Assembly: GCA_030651575.1 (NCBI GenBank) | Contig: JAUSFB010000044.1 | Location: 124,001 to 188,000 of the forward strand | Direction: 5' to 3' | DNA length: 64,000 nucleotides | DNA from: Phaeospirillum sp. | GTDB taxonomy: Bacteria > Pseudomonadota > Alphaproteobacteria > Rhodospirillales > Magnetospirillaceae | Shown here: positions 38,119-46,419 of the stretch, piece after piece | How the letters are laid out: each line of letters opens with the position of its first letter | How positions within the stretch are numbered: position 1 is the first letter of the stretch | Program-made: the position numbers and the translations under genes | The notes under the pieces: model-generated | The model's input: only the letters and a program-made list of their open reading frames with translations | Databases searched by the model: none | What the model was told of the DNA's origin: nothing

Positions 38119-39035
38119 GCGCGGCCGCCCTGGTCAGTCCCATGACCGGCCACCCGCTGATGGGACTGCCCACTGGGTTTCAGGCCGAGGATGGAACCCT
38201 GTATCCGACCACCAACGGCATTACGGATCTGCTTGATGTCCGGCTAGCTGATGCCGCCATGCAGGCCGAGTTGGATGTCTTCGAAACCATCCCTATCGAA
38301 AAGGTCTGCTATTTCCGCTCAGTGCTGTTCCAACGCATCCTGGGGCTGGTGCTGCCTCTGATGCGGGCGGCGGGGGTGCCCCCAGCCTGTGTGGAGATCG
38401 GCGGAGGTGAAGGCTATCTGGCTGGGGCCTTCCATCATGCCGCACCCGATCACACCGGTTATGTCTGCGATCTATCGATCCGTGCCCTGGGCAATGCCGA
38501 CCCCGCCTTGGTGCGTCTGCGCGCCGATGTGCGCTTCCCGTATCTGCCCCCGAATAGCCTGGGACTGGCGGCATTCTGGGTCAGTCTGCACCATTTCTCA
38601 TCGGATGATGCCCGCCGCAGTCTGGACGTTGCGGTCAGTAGCCTAGCTCCTGGCGGCCTGCTGCTGGCGTTCGAGCCCAACGACGACTTTCTTCCTCGGC
38701 ACCAGTTCTCCCGGATGCGAATAAGTCGCCAAGTCTATTTCGACGACGAGGAAAAGTCTCTCAACTGGCGCACCATCGACGCGCTGGCGAGGGCGGCGGA
38801 GTTGCGGCTCCGCCATTGCGTCGGGGTTAATCCGCCCTACTCCTTGCCGTTCCTCCGCCATTTTCGCCTGTGGCCGCTTTTTCTTATCGCCACCGAAACG
38901 CTATACCGCTTCGACCGGCTGTTCAAACATGACTCCCGCTGGTGGCGGGCCGGTGAAAGCGGACCCCTGGGCCTGGGCACCGGCTCCTATCTTCTCGGCG
39001 TCTGGCAGAAACCATTTTCGGGTACGGGGCTGTGA
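38115..39035 (+). CDS. Class I SAM methyltransferase
   Basis: 306 aa. Motif I is CVEIGGGEGYLAGAF, then a Methyltransf_11-like FPYLPPNSLGLAAFWVSLH block. The short N-terminal region ALVSPMTGHPLM looks like the start of a Trm112-type segment. It is translationally coupled to the GT9 gene, so it may methylate the sugar that enzyme adds. It is the last recognisable gene of the polysaccharide locus before the insertion remnant at about 39.1 kb. Confidence 0.72.
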   Translation: MSAAALVSPMTGHPLMGLPTGFQAEDGTLYPTTNGITDLLDVRLADAAMQAELDVFETIPIEKVCYFRSVLFQRILGLVLPLMRAAGVPPACVEIGGGEGYLAGAFHHAAPDHTGYVCDLSIRALGNADPALVRLRADVRFPYLPPNSLGLAAFWVSLHHFSSDDARRSLDVAVSSLAPGGLLLAFEPNDDFLPRHQFSRMRISRQVYFDDEEKSLNWRTIDALARAAELRLRHCVGVNPPYSLPFLRHFRLWPLFLIATETLYRFDRLFKHDSRWWRAGESGPLGLGTGSYLLGVWQKPFSGTGL

Positions 39036-39070
39036 AGGGTGGTCCGTAGAATCGCCGGATCTCCGCTCTA

Positions 39071-39262
39071 GAGCGATTCGCGATCATACTGAATCGTAGG
39101 GGATTCACAGGCGAGGCTAATCGTGATTCACTTCCTGTGGAGATGATCCACGATGACTCGACCTTTATCCGTAGATCTGCGCGATATGTTCTGGCTGGCC
39201 ATTCGCGCCGACAGGCGGCCATCCGTCACACAGTATCAATAGTTGCTAAATCGCGTAGCAAC
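39071..39262 (+). pseudogene. IS630-family transposase 5' remnant
   Basis: From 39153 one frame reads MTRPLSVDLRD, the usual N-terminus of IS630 transposases. After a frame change the next frame reads RRQAAIRHTVSIVAK from 39206, matching the CRQAA-type segment that follows it in intact copies. The upstream part from about 39071 looks like the IS end. The rest of the transposase is missing, so this is a broken remnant. It lies at the border between the polysaccharide locus and the accessory region. Confidence 0.55.
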
Positions 39263-39302
39263 GTCCATCATCATTGACATCCAGACTAGCCATGGTGCAT
39301 TG

Positions 39303-39944
39303 ATGGAAAAAATCTACAATATATTCATATTTTTCGAAAATGATAAATGCTCTGCCGTTGGCTACAAATCTCACGATTATCGTGGCAGCGATGATGAAAG
39401 CCTCGAATTCCTAAAATCATATCTTTCTGATGACTTCAAGAATTCGCAAAGGACCTCTATCTCAAAGCCATTTACGCGCTCTGAATACAATGCGAAATGC
39501 AGGCTTGGCGAAGGACAACACCTTTATGATGAGGTGTTTCTTGCGGTTGGTGACACTAGCCCTGCCCCATTGTTCATAGCCACTCCGGTTAAGGATGGAG
39601 AGCTATTTTTTCACTATAGCTCAAAACATGGGGAATTTGACGTCAATGCAGCATGGAATGCGCAAGGCGAAGAGGGGCATATGGAAGACTGGTTGTTAAA
39701 ATACACCAACGAAGATGGAATCGACCTATCGAGGCTGATCCACGATGACTACTACCTCAAGGCCGAACTCAAGCGCCAGGGGATCACGTATGACGACCTG
39801 GCTGCCCGGCTGAATGAGATGGGGTTCGTCGAGACGAAGGCATCAATTGCCAACAAGGTGAGCCGGGGGGCGTTCACGGCTGCGTTCTTCCTGGCGTCAC
39901 TAAGGGCGGCAGGCACGCAAACATTACGTGTTGAAGACCTGTGA
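39303..39944 (+). CDS. DUF6471-like protein
   Basis: 213 aa from the ATG at 39303; the frame is open from a TTG at 39243. The last 65 residues read like a DUF6471 domain (LKAELKRQGITYDDLAARL, then IANKVSRGAFTAAFFL). The first 140 residues are unrecognised, soluble and acidic. The gene is visibly more AT-rich than the polysaccharide genes to its left, which suggests acquisition. DUF6471 has a helix-turn-helix look, so a regulatory role is possible but unproven. Confidence 0.6.
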   Translation: MEKIYNIFIFFENDKCSAVGYKSHDYRGSDDESLEFLKSYLSDDFKNSQRTSISKPFTRSEYNAKCRLGEGQHLYDEVFLAVGDTSPAPLFIATPVKDGELFFHYSSKHGEFDVNAAWNAQGEEGHMEDWLLKYTNEDGIDLSRLIHDDYYLKAELKRQGITYDDLAARLNEMGFVETKASIANKVSRGAFTAAFFLASLRAAGTQTLRVEDL

Positions 39945-40007
39945 ATCTTGGCCGTTGATGGTATGCTGGCGCTGATGCACCGGATGATCCAGCCATAACG
40001 TCGCACT

Positions 40008-40919
40008 GTGCCAAGCGAAGAAAATACCAGCACACAGAAAGGCCATAGCGAAGCCCACCCGCCACACGCGGGAAAGGCTTCGAGCATCTATGCCGAAGCC
40101 GAATCGCAAATCGTGACTGGAGGAGACGGCGAAGGCGCTCATAAGGATACTCGCCATGAAAAAAATGGCAGACGCGATAAACTCTACGACAAGCTGAATA
40201 GTCTTGTACGAAGGGTTGAGGTCACTGATTGGATAGTTGCGATTTGTACAATTGTAATTGCCATCGCAACGGTTGTCAGCGTTGTTATCGTTAAGGGCCA
40301 GCTGGACGAAATGAAGTCGTCCTCGTCTCAAGCCGACCAACTCGTTGCTGCGGCAACTATGCAGGCCAATGCCATCAAGGATCTGAGGGATTTGGCAAGC
40401 GGTCAGCTTCTCACCCTCCAAGAACAGCTGGGGGCGATGAAGAAACAACAGGAAATTACTCAGATACAAATGCGCGCAAACATCAGGCGCGAAGGAATTT
40501 CCGCTAAGCCTGTAATGGCGGGTAGTTATAAAGTTGGTTGGCACCTTAATTCCCTGCTCCGCAATGTGGGGGGCACCGACGCTACGGACTTTTTCATGAT
40601 TTGGAAGATTTTTCCCGATGAGCCCAAAACTTCGGACGGAAGAGCTTGTCCAATCATCATCAACCCCTTGGATAGGCGGTTTCCGATGTTGATGACCCCA
40701 GGGCAACCCGTAACTCAAGCAGCTATCATGCTCCGCATGGAAGATGCCATAAGAGCAAAGCAGGGCCTTCAGGACATTTATGTCGTGGGTCGCGTCGAAT
40801 ATAGAGATGTCTTTAATGGCACGAAGACTCACAATTATGCGTGGTGTGTCCACGTTGTTCCTCATGACCTGGAAAAAGACGAGTTTTCCTTCTTGAATGT
40901 TTCCGAAGAGCGTGATTAG
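40008..40919 (+). CDS. Hypothetical protein with one membrane segment
   Basis: 303 aa from a GTG at 40008; no ATG lies before the membrane segment. A long polar N-terminal tail (about 1-70) is followed by one membrane segment (DWIVAICTIVIAIATVVSVV, about 74-93). Then comes a short coiled-coil (about 95-150, LLTLQEQLGAMKKQQE) and a soluble C-terminal part. I do not recognise the family. The lower GC content fits acquired DNA. An open frame on the other strand over the same bases has an implausible composition and was rejected. Confidence 0.62.
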   Translation: MPSEENTSTQKGHSEAHPPHAGKASSIYAEAESQIVTGGDGEGAHKDTRHEKNGRRDKLYDKLNSLVRRVEVTDWIVAICTIVIAIATVVSVVIVKGQLDEMKSSSSQADQLVAAATMQANAIKDLRDLASGQLLTLQEQLGAMKKQQEITQIQMRANIRREGISAKPVMAGSYKVGWHLNSLLRNVGGTDATDFFMIWKIFPDEPKTSDGRACPIIINPLDRRFPMLMTPGQPVTQAAIMLRMEDAIRAKQGLQDIYVVGRVEYRDVFNGTKTHNYAWCVHVVPHDLEKDEFSFLNVSEERD

Positions 40920-41081
40920 GAGCAGGCCAATAGCTGCAAACATCATGCACCTACTTGGTCGCAGGTGAATGACTGTCGGGAACGCTTGGTGAGTGTCGGT
41001 TTCAGGGATAGCTGGGACTGGGACGAGGCTGCGGGCCATGATTTGGGCCTATAGCCAGGATTGCGTGGCACTCATAAATGG

Positions 41082-41126
41082 GACCGATCCGAAGCATCCA
41101 GCTTTAGGCAGGATCGATTGTCGCCC
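41082..41126 (+). repeat. 45-bp direct repeat, left copy
   Basis: This 45-base unit starts GACCGATCCGAA and ends ATTGTCGCCC. A second copy in the same orientation is at 45242-45286; 40 of 45 bases match. GGATCG near the end can pair imperfectly with CGATCC near the start. The two copies flank a four-gene module of about 4.1 kb, so they could be integration scars or recombination sites. Confidence 0.7.
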
Positions 41127-41130
41127 GCCA

Positions 41131-41442
41131 TCACCCTTTCTCAGCAGCCCGTTTGCGTAAACGCGCCTTGGCAGGCTTGGCTTCCAAGATGTCCCACTGC
41201 GGCTCGTCCAGGAAATTGCCGACGTCGTCGAGCTTGATCCGACCGCTGACAATATCCTGAACAAGCTTTCTCGCCAGTGCACGAACCAGTTCCGAAAAAG
41301 CGTGGTCAACCTGAGCTTTGCCTCGGACAAAAGCCTCTTCTGGCGTCTCGTCTGGGCGTCTGGTCAGGATATAGGTAATCCGGTTTACGATGTCAGTCAC
41401 GCCGTATTCGGGCATTGAAATGCTCTCGACCTTGTCCTTCAT
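41131..41442 (-). CDS. Small hypothetical protein
   Basis: 103 aa from the ATG at 41442, with GAGGAG five bases upstream. It is soluble and rich in charged residues, with a basic C-terminus (ARLRKRAAEKG). No family is recognised. It is divergent from the gene at 41552 and its 3' end lies 4 bases from the left copy of the 45-bp repeat. It could be a small DNA-binding or accessory protein, but nothing in the sequence shows this. Confidence 0.5.
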   Translation of the reverse strand: MKDKVESISMPEYGVTDIVNRITYILTRRPDETPEEAFVRGKAQVDHAFSELVRALARKLVQDIVSGRIKLDDVGNFLDEPQWDILEAKPAKARLRKRAAEKG

Positions 41443-41551
41443 CACCGCTCCTCATCCGTCAGGATATTGCAGGCTGATACGCCTCTGTTGACGGCGCCTG
41501 ATCCCACAAGCATGTCCCAGCCGATAGCGGTGTCTATCTCTGGAGAGCTAC

Positions 41552-42724
41552 ATGTCTGAGAAAACCAAGGGCCTTACCCGTAAGGATCTCTACGATGCGG
41601 TTTGGGCCGAGCCGGTCTCCCGGCTCGCCTTGAAGTACGGGATTACCGATGTCGGCCTCGCGAAAATCTGCCGTCGTTCAAACATCCCGCTGCCGCCCCG
41701 GGGATATTGGCAACGGAAGGCTGCTGGAAAAGCGGCTCCGCAAAAGCCGCCGTTGCCGGTAATTCCCAATCGACATCGTCCTGACGCCATCCTTCTGACT
41801 ATGCGTCTGGAGGAAGACGGCCAGGCGCCCGAACCGGAACGTCCCAAGATCCATGTCGCCCAGAATGTCGATGTCTTGGCTCTCCATCCCCAGGCAAATA
41901 CGGCGTTTATCCATCTGCAAAAGGTGAAGCCCTCCAAGGATGGAGCGGTCAGGAGCAAGTCCCTTGGAATTTGCGTTCGTCAGGAGAACCTCACGCGAGT
42001 CGTCTGCATCATCGACGCGCTGGCAAAAGAGTTCGAGACCCGAGGCTACACCTTCGATGCCGGCTCCGAGGGGCGGGGATATGTCCGAATGGCACCGGAC
42101 GAGGTCTCCATTACCCTGATCGAAAGCCCCGAGACCGGGCGCCTTTCCCTGTGCTGGGGCGGCCCGCTGACCGGGCGCAAAACCTGGAGCGATGGGGCGA
42201 GGAATTCGGTCGAGCGTCAGCTCGGGCATTTTGTGGTCGCCGTCGAACAGGCCATCGGCAGGCTGAGAGCGGAAAGGCTCGAAAAAGAGCGGATTTCCGC
42301 AGAGAGAGCGAGGCTAGCCAAGCGCGAGGCTGAGCGTCGTCAGGCCGCCGAAGCGGAACGCGCGATGGCGAAGAAAGTGCGTGCCGCCATGGCGGCATGG
42401 GAGGAGGCCGGACGTCTTCGAGCCTTTGCCCAGGCCCTTGAGAAGGCGGGTGCCGCAGGTCAAGTCTCAGCCTCAACGGCCGAGGAGTGGGTGCCATTCA
42501 CAATGGGGTTGGCGGATCGCGTCGACCCTCTCATCCCGGAAAAACCGGTCGAACTGAAGACGTGTGACTATATGCCCTTCGAGGATTGGCATAGCGAACT
42601 GCTCGCGACTCTCGGGAAGACGCTGGAACACCGAAGCTATCTCGTCGAGCGGGTCTATAACGAGCGTCGCACGCCGGCAGAAGCCGCCGCCGAGGTCGAT
42701 TGGGAGCACTCATACTGGTGGTAA
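41552..42724 (+). CDS. HTH-like protein with central coiled coil
   Basis: 390 aa, with GGAGAG five bases before the ATG. The N-terminus (about 8-60) reads LTRKDLYDAVWAEPVSRLAL then ITDVGLAKICRRSNIPLPPRGYW in parts, a helix-turn-helix pattern seen in accessory-region proteins. A middle soluble domain (about 85-230) and a charged coiled coil (about 235-290, EKERISAERARLAKREAE) follow. The family is known to me only as a hypothetical of mobile regions. It may bind DNA; no catalytic motif is seen. Confidence 0.6.
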   Translation: MSEKTKGLTRKDLYDAVWAEPVSRLALKYGITDVGLAKICRRSNIPLPPRGYWQRKAAGKAAPQKPPLPVIPNRHRPDAILLTMRLEEDGQAPEPERPKIHVAQNVDVLALHPQANTAFIHLQKVKPSKDGAVRSKSLGICVRQENLTRVVCIIDALAKEFETRGYTFDAGSEGRGYVRMAPDEVSITLIESPETGRLSLCWGGPLTGRKTWSDGARNSVERQLGHFVVAVEQAIGRLRAERLEKERISAERARLAKREAERRQAAEAERAMAKKVRAAMAAWEEAGRLRAFAQALEKAGAAGQVSASTAEEWVPFTMGLADRVDPLIPEKPVELKTCDYMPFEDWHSELLATLGKTLEHRSYLVERVYNERRTPAEAAAEVDWEHSYWW

Positions 42725-42753
42725 CGACGGTTCGTCCCGTCATGGTGGCCGCA

Positions 42754-42787
42754 GTTATACTCACCATCCGCTCCATGTGAGTATAAC
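42754..42787. repeat. Perfect 11-bp inverted repeat
   Basis: Arms GTTATACTCAC and GTGAGTATAAC are exact complements with a 12-base spacer, 30 bases after the stop of the gene at 41552-42724. There is no T tract, so it is not a standard terminator. It could be a protein-binding site, a small mobile repeat end or a hairpin. Confidence 0.7.
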
Positions 42788-42974
42788 CGGCCATCACGCG
42801 GAACAGGCTGCACGCCATCGGCATCCATCGCCCTTGCAATGAGCCGCGGCTCGGCCTAGATTTCGCTCGCGCCTTAGATCTTTATCATAACAGGCCCTTG
42901 CGCCACCCTGGACCGACCGGAGCCTTCCGTGTCGGATTTTTGCGTTGGCGGCCCGACAGTCACGGGGGCCGGCG

Positions 42975-44201
42975 ATGATCGACGTCCTCCTGAACTTCAT
43001 CGCGAATCAGGCCGGGAACGAGGTATTCTCCGGCGGACTGGCCCTGGGCTTTCTCGGTGGAGCTCTGGCCTTCGCCACGGCTCTTGCCCGGAATGCCGTT
43101 CGCAGACTGGCGTCCCACGCCCTGCCCACCTTGCGGGTTGATGGCCGGACCAAGGCCTTCCGTCATCTCGAAGCCTGGCTGCACGATCACCCCTATACCC
43201 GCCGGTGCCGGAATCTTGCGGTGGCCTGTTTCGTCCGGGAGAGTTTCCATGAGCCCGAGGAACAGCCTGTGTGGCTGGTTCCCGGTCCTGGCAGCCATTT
43301 GCTGCGACATCGCGGCGGCTGGCTGCTGCTGCTGCGCGAGGCGGTCGAGGCCGATGCGAGGCAGAAGGATCGAGAGGTCATCACCCTGACCGCCCTCAGC
43401 CTTCGCCGCGATTACCTGCGGTCGTTCATGGAGGAACTGGCCGCCCGCTATGACCAGCGGGCCAATTCGGTCATCGTCCATGGGCCGTCGGAGTTTGGCG
43501 AGTGGGAGGAGATCGCCCGTGCGCCCCGCCGTCCGCTGTCCTCGGTCATCACCGCTCCCGGTCTCTCGGAATCGCTGCTTCAGGATGCCCAGATTTTCCT
43601 GGAGCGTCGCGACTGGTACGCCGAGCGAGGCATTCCCTGGCGGCGGGGCTATCTGTTCCAGGGGCCGCCGGGAACTGGGAAAACCAGCCTGATTCGTGCC
43701 CTGGCCAGCGAGCTGGACATGGACCTGGCCATACTCGATCTGGCGTCGCCCAGGCTGGATGATGCCGCCCTGCGCCGCTATCTGGCCGCGGTGCCGAGCA
43801 AAGCCGCCCTGGTGTTCGAGGATATCGACGCGGCGGCCCCGACACGGGAGTCCGCCGAAGCCAAGATCACCCTGTCCGGCCTGCTCAATGCCTTGGACGG
43901 TGTCGCGGCGGCCGAGGGAAGGCTGCTGTTCATGACCACCAACCATCCGGAACGTCTCGACCCGGCCCTGATCCGGCCGGGACGCATCGATCGGATCGCG
44001 GAGATTGGGCCACTGGGACCGGCGGATGCGGGCCGCATGGTCCTGCGCTTTCACCCGGAACTGCCCGAACTTGCCCAATCCGTGGAAGCGGCGCTGGCCG
44101 GTGGTGGCATTTCGGCCGCCGCTTTGCAGGGACACCTCCTGCTCCACCAGAGCGATCCGTGGCGGATCCCGCAGGTTCTTTCCCAGGGCAGAGAGGGCTA
44201 A
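42975..44201 (+). CDS. BCS1-like AAA ATPase
   Basis: 408 aa from the ATG at 42975. An N-terminal hydrophobic stretch (about 18-38) may anchor it to the membrane. A domain of about 180 residues follows, then the AAA core: Walker A GPPGTGKTS (about 230), Walker B ALVFEDIDAA, sensor FMTTNHPERLD and arginine finger RPGRID. This layout matches BCS1, the mitochondrial AAA translocase family, and its bacterial relatives of unknown role. It converges with a metallophosphoesterase gene, their 3' ends overlapping by 4 bases. It sits inside the repeat-flanked accessory module. Confidence 0.75.
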   Translation: MIDVLLNFIANQAGNEVFSGGLALGFLGGALAFATALARNAVRRLASHALPTLRVDGRTKAFRHLEAWLHDHPYTRRCRNLAVACFVRESFHEPEEQPVWLVPGPGSHLLRHRGGWLLLLREAVEADARQKDREVITLTALSLRRDYLRSFMEELAARYDQRANSVIVHGPSEFGEWEEIARAPRRPLSSVITAPGLSESLLQDAQIFLERRDWYAERGIPWRRGYLFQGPPGTGKTSLIRALASELDMDLAILDLASPRLDDAALRRYLAAVPSKAALVFEDIDAAAPTRESAEAKITLSGLLNALDGVAAAEGRLLFMTTNHPERLDPALIRPGRIDRIAEIGPLGPADAGRMVLRFHPELPELAQSVEAALAGGGISAAALQGHLLLHQSDPWRIPQVLSQGREG

Positions 44202-45082
44202 ATCTCGATGACAGCCGGAACGAAATCCGCCGCTCCGGCTTCGCTGCCGAGATAGCCGCGCTGAGCCGACACGACGGGAATGCCGCCCACGTCGATCCGG
44301 CAGGAATGATGGGTGTGGCCGAAAATCCAGGCGAGTGGGCGCCAGTCACGGATCTCCGCGGTCAGATTCGAGGCGAAGGCCGGAGCCAGATCGCCGGTTC
44401 GGAATTGAGGGGCGCTGGCATCCTGATGGGGCGCATGGTGCGTAACGATCAGGATTTTCGCTTCAGGCCCCTCGGTCGAGCGGATATGGGCGACGCTGCG
44501 CCGCAGCCAGTCGAGACTCTCCTGGTGCAGTTCTCTCGCCCGTTCCGGCGACAGCAGCCGTCCCCGCAGGAATATCCGGCGATGATCGTTCAAGCCGTTC
44601 GCCGCCTTGGCCATCGCCGTTTCGGCCGACCCGAGCAGTTGGTAATCCGTCCATAAGGTGCAACCGAGCACATGGAGACGGCCATCCGGCAGGTCGAAGG
44701 GGGCGGCCTCATTCTCGAGAAACCTGACCCGTCCGTCGGTTGCTCGCGCCGCCGAGCGAAATTCCGGGACCAGAAGATCGAGATCCCGGCCGCCATAGCC
44801 TTCGTGATTGCCCATGACGAGAATGACGGGGACGCCGAGGAACAGCGCCACCTTGTCGGCATAGGCGACGGCTTCCTCCCCGATGTCGATGTCACCGGCC
44901 AGGAACACGAGGTCCAGCTTCGTGCCCCGTAATCCATCCAGCACCGGACCGGTTCTGGGGTGGCTTTGGATCGACGTCCGGCTCTGCTTCAGGCTGAACC
45001 ATTCACGCTCCGGCCGGGCCGGCCCGCGGCCGCGCTCAAACTCATTATGAAGGTCGCTCATGTAGCCGATGGTGATGGACAT
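44198..45082 (-). CDS. Calcineurin-like metallophosphoesterase
   Basis: 294 aa. Metal-binding motifs in order: SDLH (D10, H12), FLAGDID, VMGNHEG, VTHHAPH and FGHTHHS. All the expected ligands are present, so it should be active. No signal peptide is seen, so it is cytoplasmic. Family members cleave phosphodiesters, nucleotides or phosphoproteins; the substrate here is unknown. The position opposite the BCS1-like gene suggests they form one accessory unit. Confidence 0.8.
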   Translation of the reverse strand: MSITIGYMSDLHNEFERGRGPARPEREWFSLKQSRTSIQSHPRTGPVLDGLRGTKLDLVFLAGDIDIGEEAVAYADKVALFLGVPVILVMGNHEGYGGRDLDLLVPEFRSAARATDGRVRFLENEAAPFDLPDGRLHVLGCTLWTDYQLLGSAETAMAKAANGLNDHRRIFLRGRLLSPERARELHQESLDWLRRSVAHIRSTEGPEAKILIVTHHAPHQDASAPQFRTGDLAPAFASNLTAEIRDWRPLAWIFGHTHHSCRIDVGGIPVVSAQRGYLGSEAGAADFVPAVIEI

Positions 45083-45509
45083 GGAGGCTCCGATTTATCC
45101 TTTCGGCGTCAGGATATCATGTGAGGGACGCTGACAGATCCTTCCTCCATGGCGGTGGCGCACGCCTCCCCCCTTTGGACTCCTACGCCTCGCTAAGAGG
45201 GGGCGTACCTCAGACGGGGTACATTTGTGGGGAACAGGTCAGACCGATCCGAAAAATCTAGCTTTGGACAGGATCGATTGTCGCCCCATAGATGTGAGAT
45301 GCTGAAGCTGCTGATCTACAGGGTATAGATTAAGCGCGGAAAGGGGGCGTCGAGAGCACACTGACTAGCGGCCGTTTCTCTCCAACCCAAAAGGGCGCAG
45401 AGTTGGCACTGCGTACAACCATCTTAGGTTGATAGTTTGTCGCAATCCACTATTATGCTTTGCGCTGATGCGGTCAGCCGACACCGCTGCGGTTCAGGCA
45501 GGAGGCACA
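45083..45509. other. 427-base stretch without a gene
   Basis: It holds the promoter side of the metallophosphoesterase gene, an imperfect GC-rich inverted repeat around 45160-45210, the right copy of the 45-bp repeat and the leader of the HNH gene. No convincing protein frame or RNA gene was seen. The change from module to defence island falls here. Confidence 0.6.
45242..45286 (+). repeat. 45-bp direct repeat, right copy
   Basis: Same orientation as the copy at 41082-41126, with five mismatches. It marks the right side of the module that holds the small hypothetical, HTH-like, BCS1-like and metallophosphoesterase genes. Confidence 0.7.
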
Positions 45510-46268
45510 GTGGCCAACCCAACTCAAGCGACGCTCAAGCGCCTATTTGCCCAATCAGGCGAATTCTGCACGCACCCCAATTGCGGTCGCCATGTGATCG
45601 ACCGCGCCACGGGAGTGGTTATGGTGGAAGTCTGCCACATTAATGCGCGAAGCCCTCGTGGCCCCAGATATGATCCTGCGCAGACCGACAAAGAGCGGAA
45701 TGCCTATGACAACCTAATCCTTCTCTGTGGAGACCATCATAAGTTGGTGGATGCTCAGCGAGAGGAATACTCATCCGAAAAGCTGCGCGAGATGAAACTG
45801 ACCCATGAACGCAGCTTTGGGCGCGATGTACAGGCGGGCGACGCTGCCATCGCCAAAAGGCTCCTGCAGGTGTACGTCCAGAACCTCTCCGTGGGGCACA
45901 TATCGGGCGACGTTGTCGTCAACGGCGCCAAAACCGTGAACATTCGAACCTCGACCAAGAAAGTGACGATAGCGCCAGCGCTAGGTACTATCGGCGCGGA
46001 CCAGCAACTGCTCCGCTACATCGACTACCTGATCAGGCGATACATCGAATTTGCGAGCAAGGACCCATTCCAGGCCCGCAGCTTTAACCCCGGTAGGTTC
46101 CGAAAGAACTTGGAGAGACGGTTCCGAGCGCATTGGAAAAATCTGTCTGTCGAGCGGGCCGATGAGTTGATCAAGTACCTTCAGGCCTGCATCGATAAGA
46201 CTGGCCTTGCGAAGCTCAACAGGAGCAAAGGGCACCGCTCCTATTCAAACCTCCAAGAATATGAATAA
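45510..46268 (+). CDS. HNH nuclease-domain protein
   Basis: 252 aa from a GTG at 45510, chosen because a perfect GGAGG lies four bases upstream (45501-45505). The frame is open from 45429 but that part has no ribosome site. The N-terminal HNH fold shows CTHPNCGRHVI, EVCHINARSPRGPRY, and NLILLCGDHHKLVD, which give the zinc cysteines and catalytic histidines. A short beta-type linker (VNGAKTVNIRTSTKK) precedes a helical C-terminal domain of about 80 residues. It probably cuts DNA or RNA. It is followed after 151 bases by a dGTPase gene, with a GGGG/CCCC mini-hairpin at 46344-46357 between them. Confidence 0.78.
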   Translation: MANPTQATLKRLFAQSGEFCTHPNCGRHVIDRATGVVMVEVCHINARSPRGPRYDPAQTDKERNAYDNLILLCGDHHKLVDAQREEYSSEKLREMKLTHERSFGRDVQAGDAAIAKRLLQVYVQNLSVGHISGDVVVNGAKTVNIRTSTKKVTIAPALGTIGADQQLLRYIDYLIRRYIEFASKDPFQARSFNPGRFRKNLERRFRAHWKNLSVERADELIKYLQACIDKTGLAKLNRSKGHRSYSNLQEYE

Positions 46269-46419
46269 CCGCCTCGATCTGGGTGGCAAAATGCATCTCT
46301 AAGCTGACATCCGAGCCTGCCAACGATTCCACAAGAGCGGACATGGGGAAAACCCCACGCTTCAGGCCCAGATGGCCTTCTATGATATGATGGCCACAGA
46401 CGTATAGGGGGGCATAATA

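Noticed and set aside
39924-41039. 371-codon open frame on the - strand
   Set aside because: It covers the + strand gene at 40008-40919, has an unnatural composition with many His, Cys and Asn, and no family pattern; the + strand frame has a clean membrane segment and coiled coil.
42960-44147. 395-codon open frame on the - strand
   Set aside because: It is the reverse of the BCS1-like AAA gene, which has all AAA motifs. The long frame is due to high GC.
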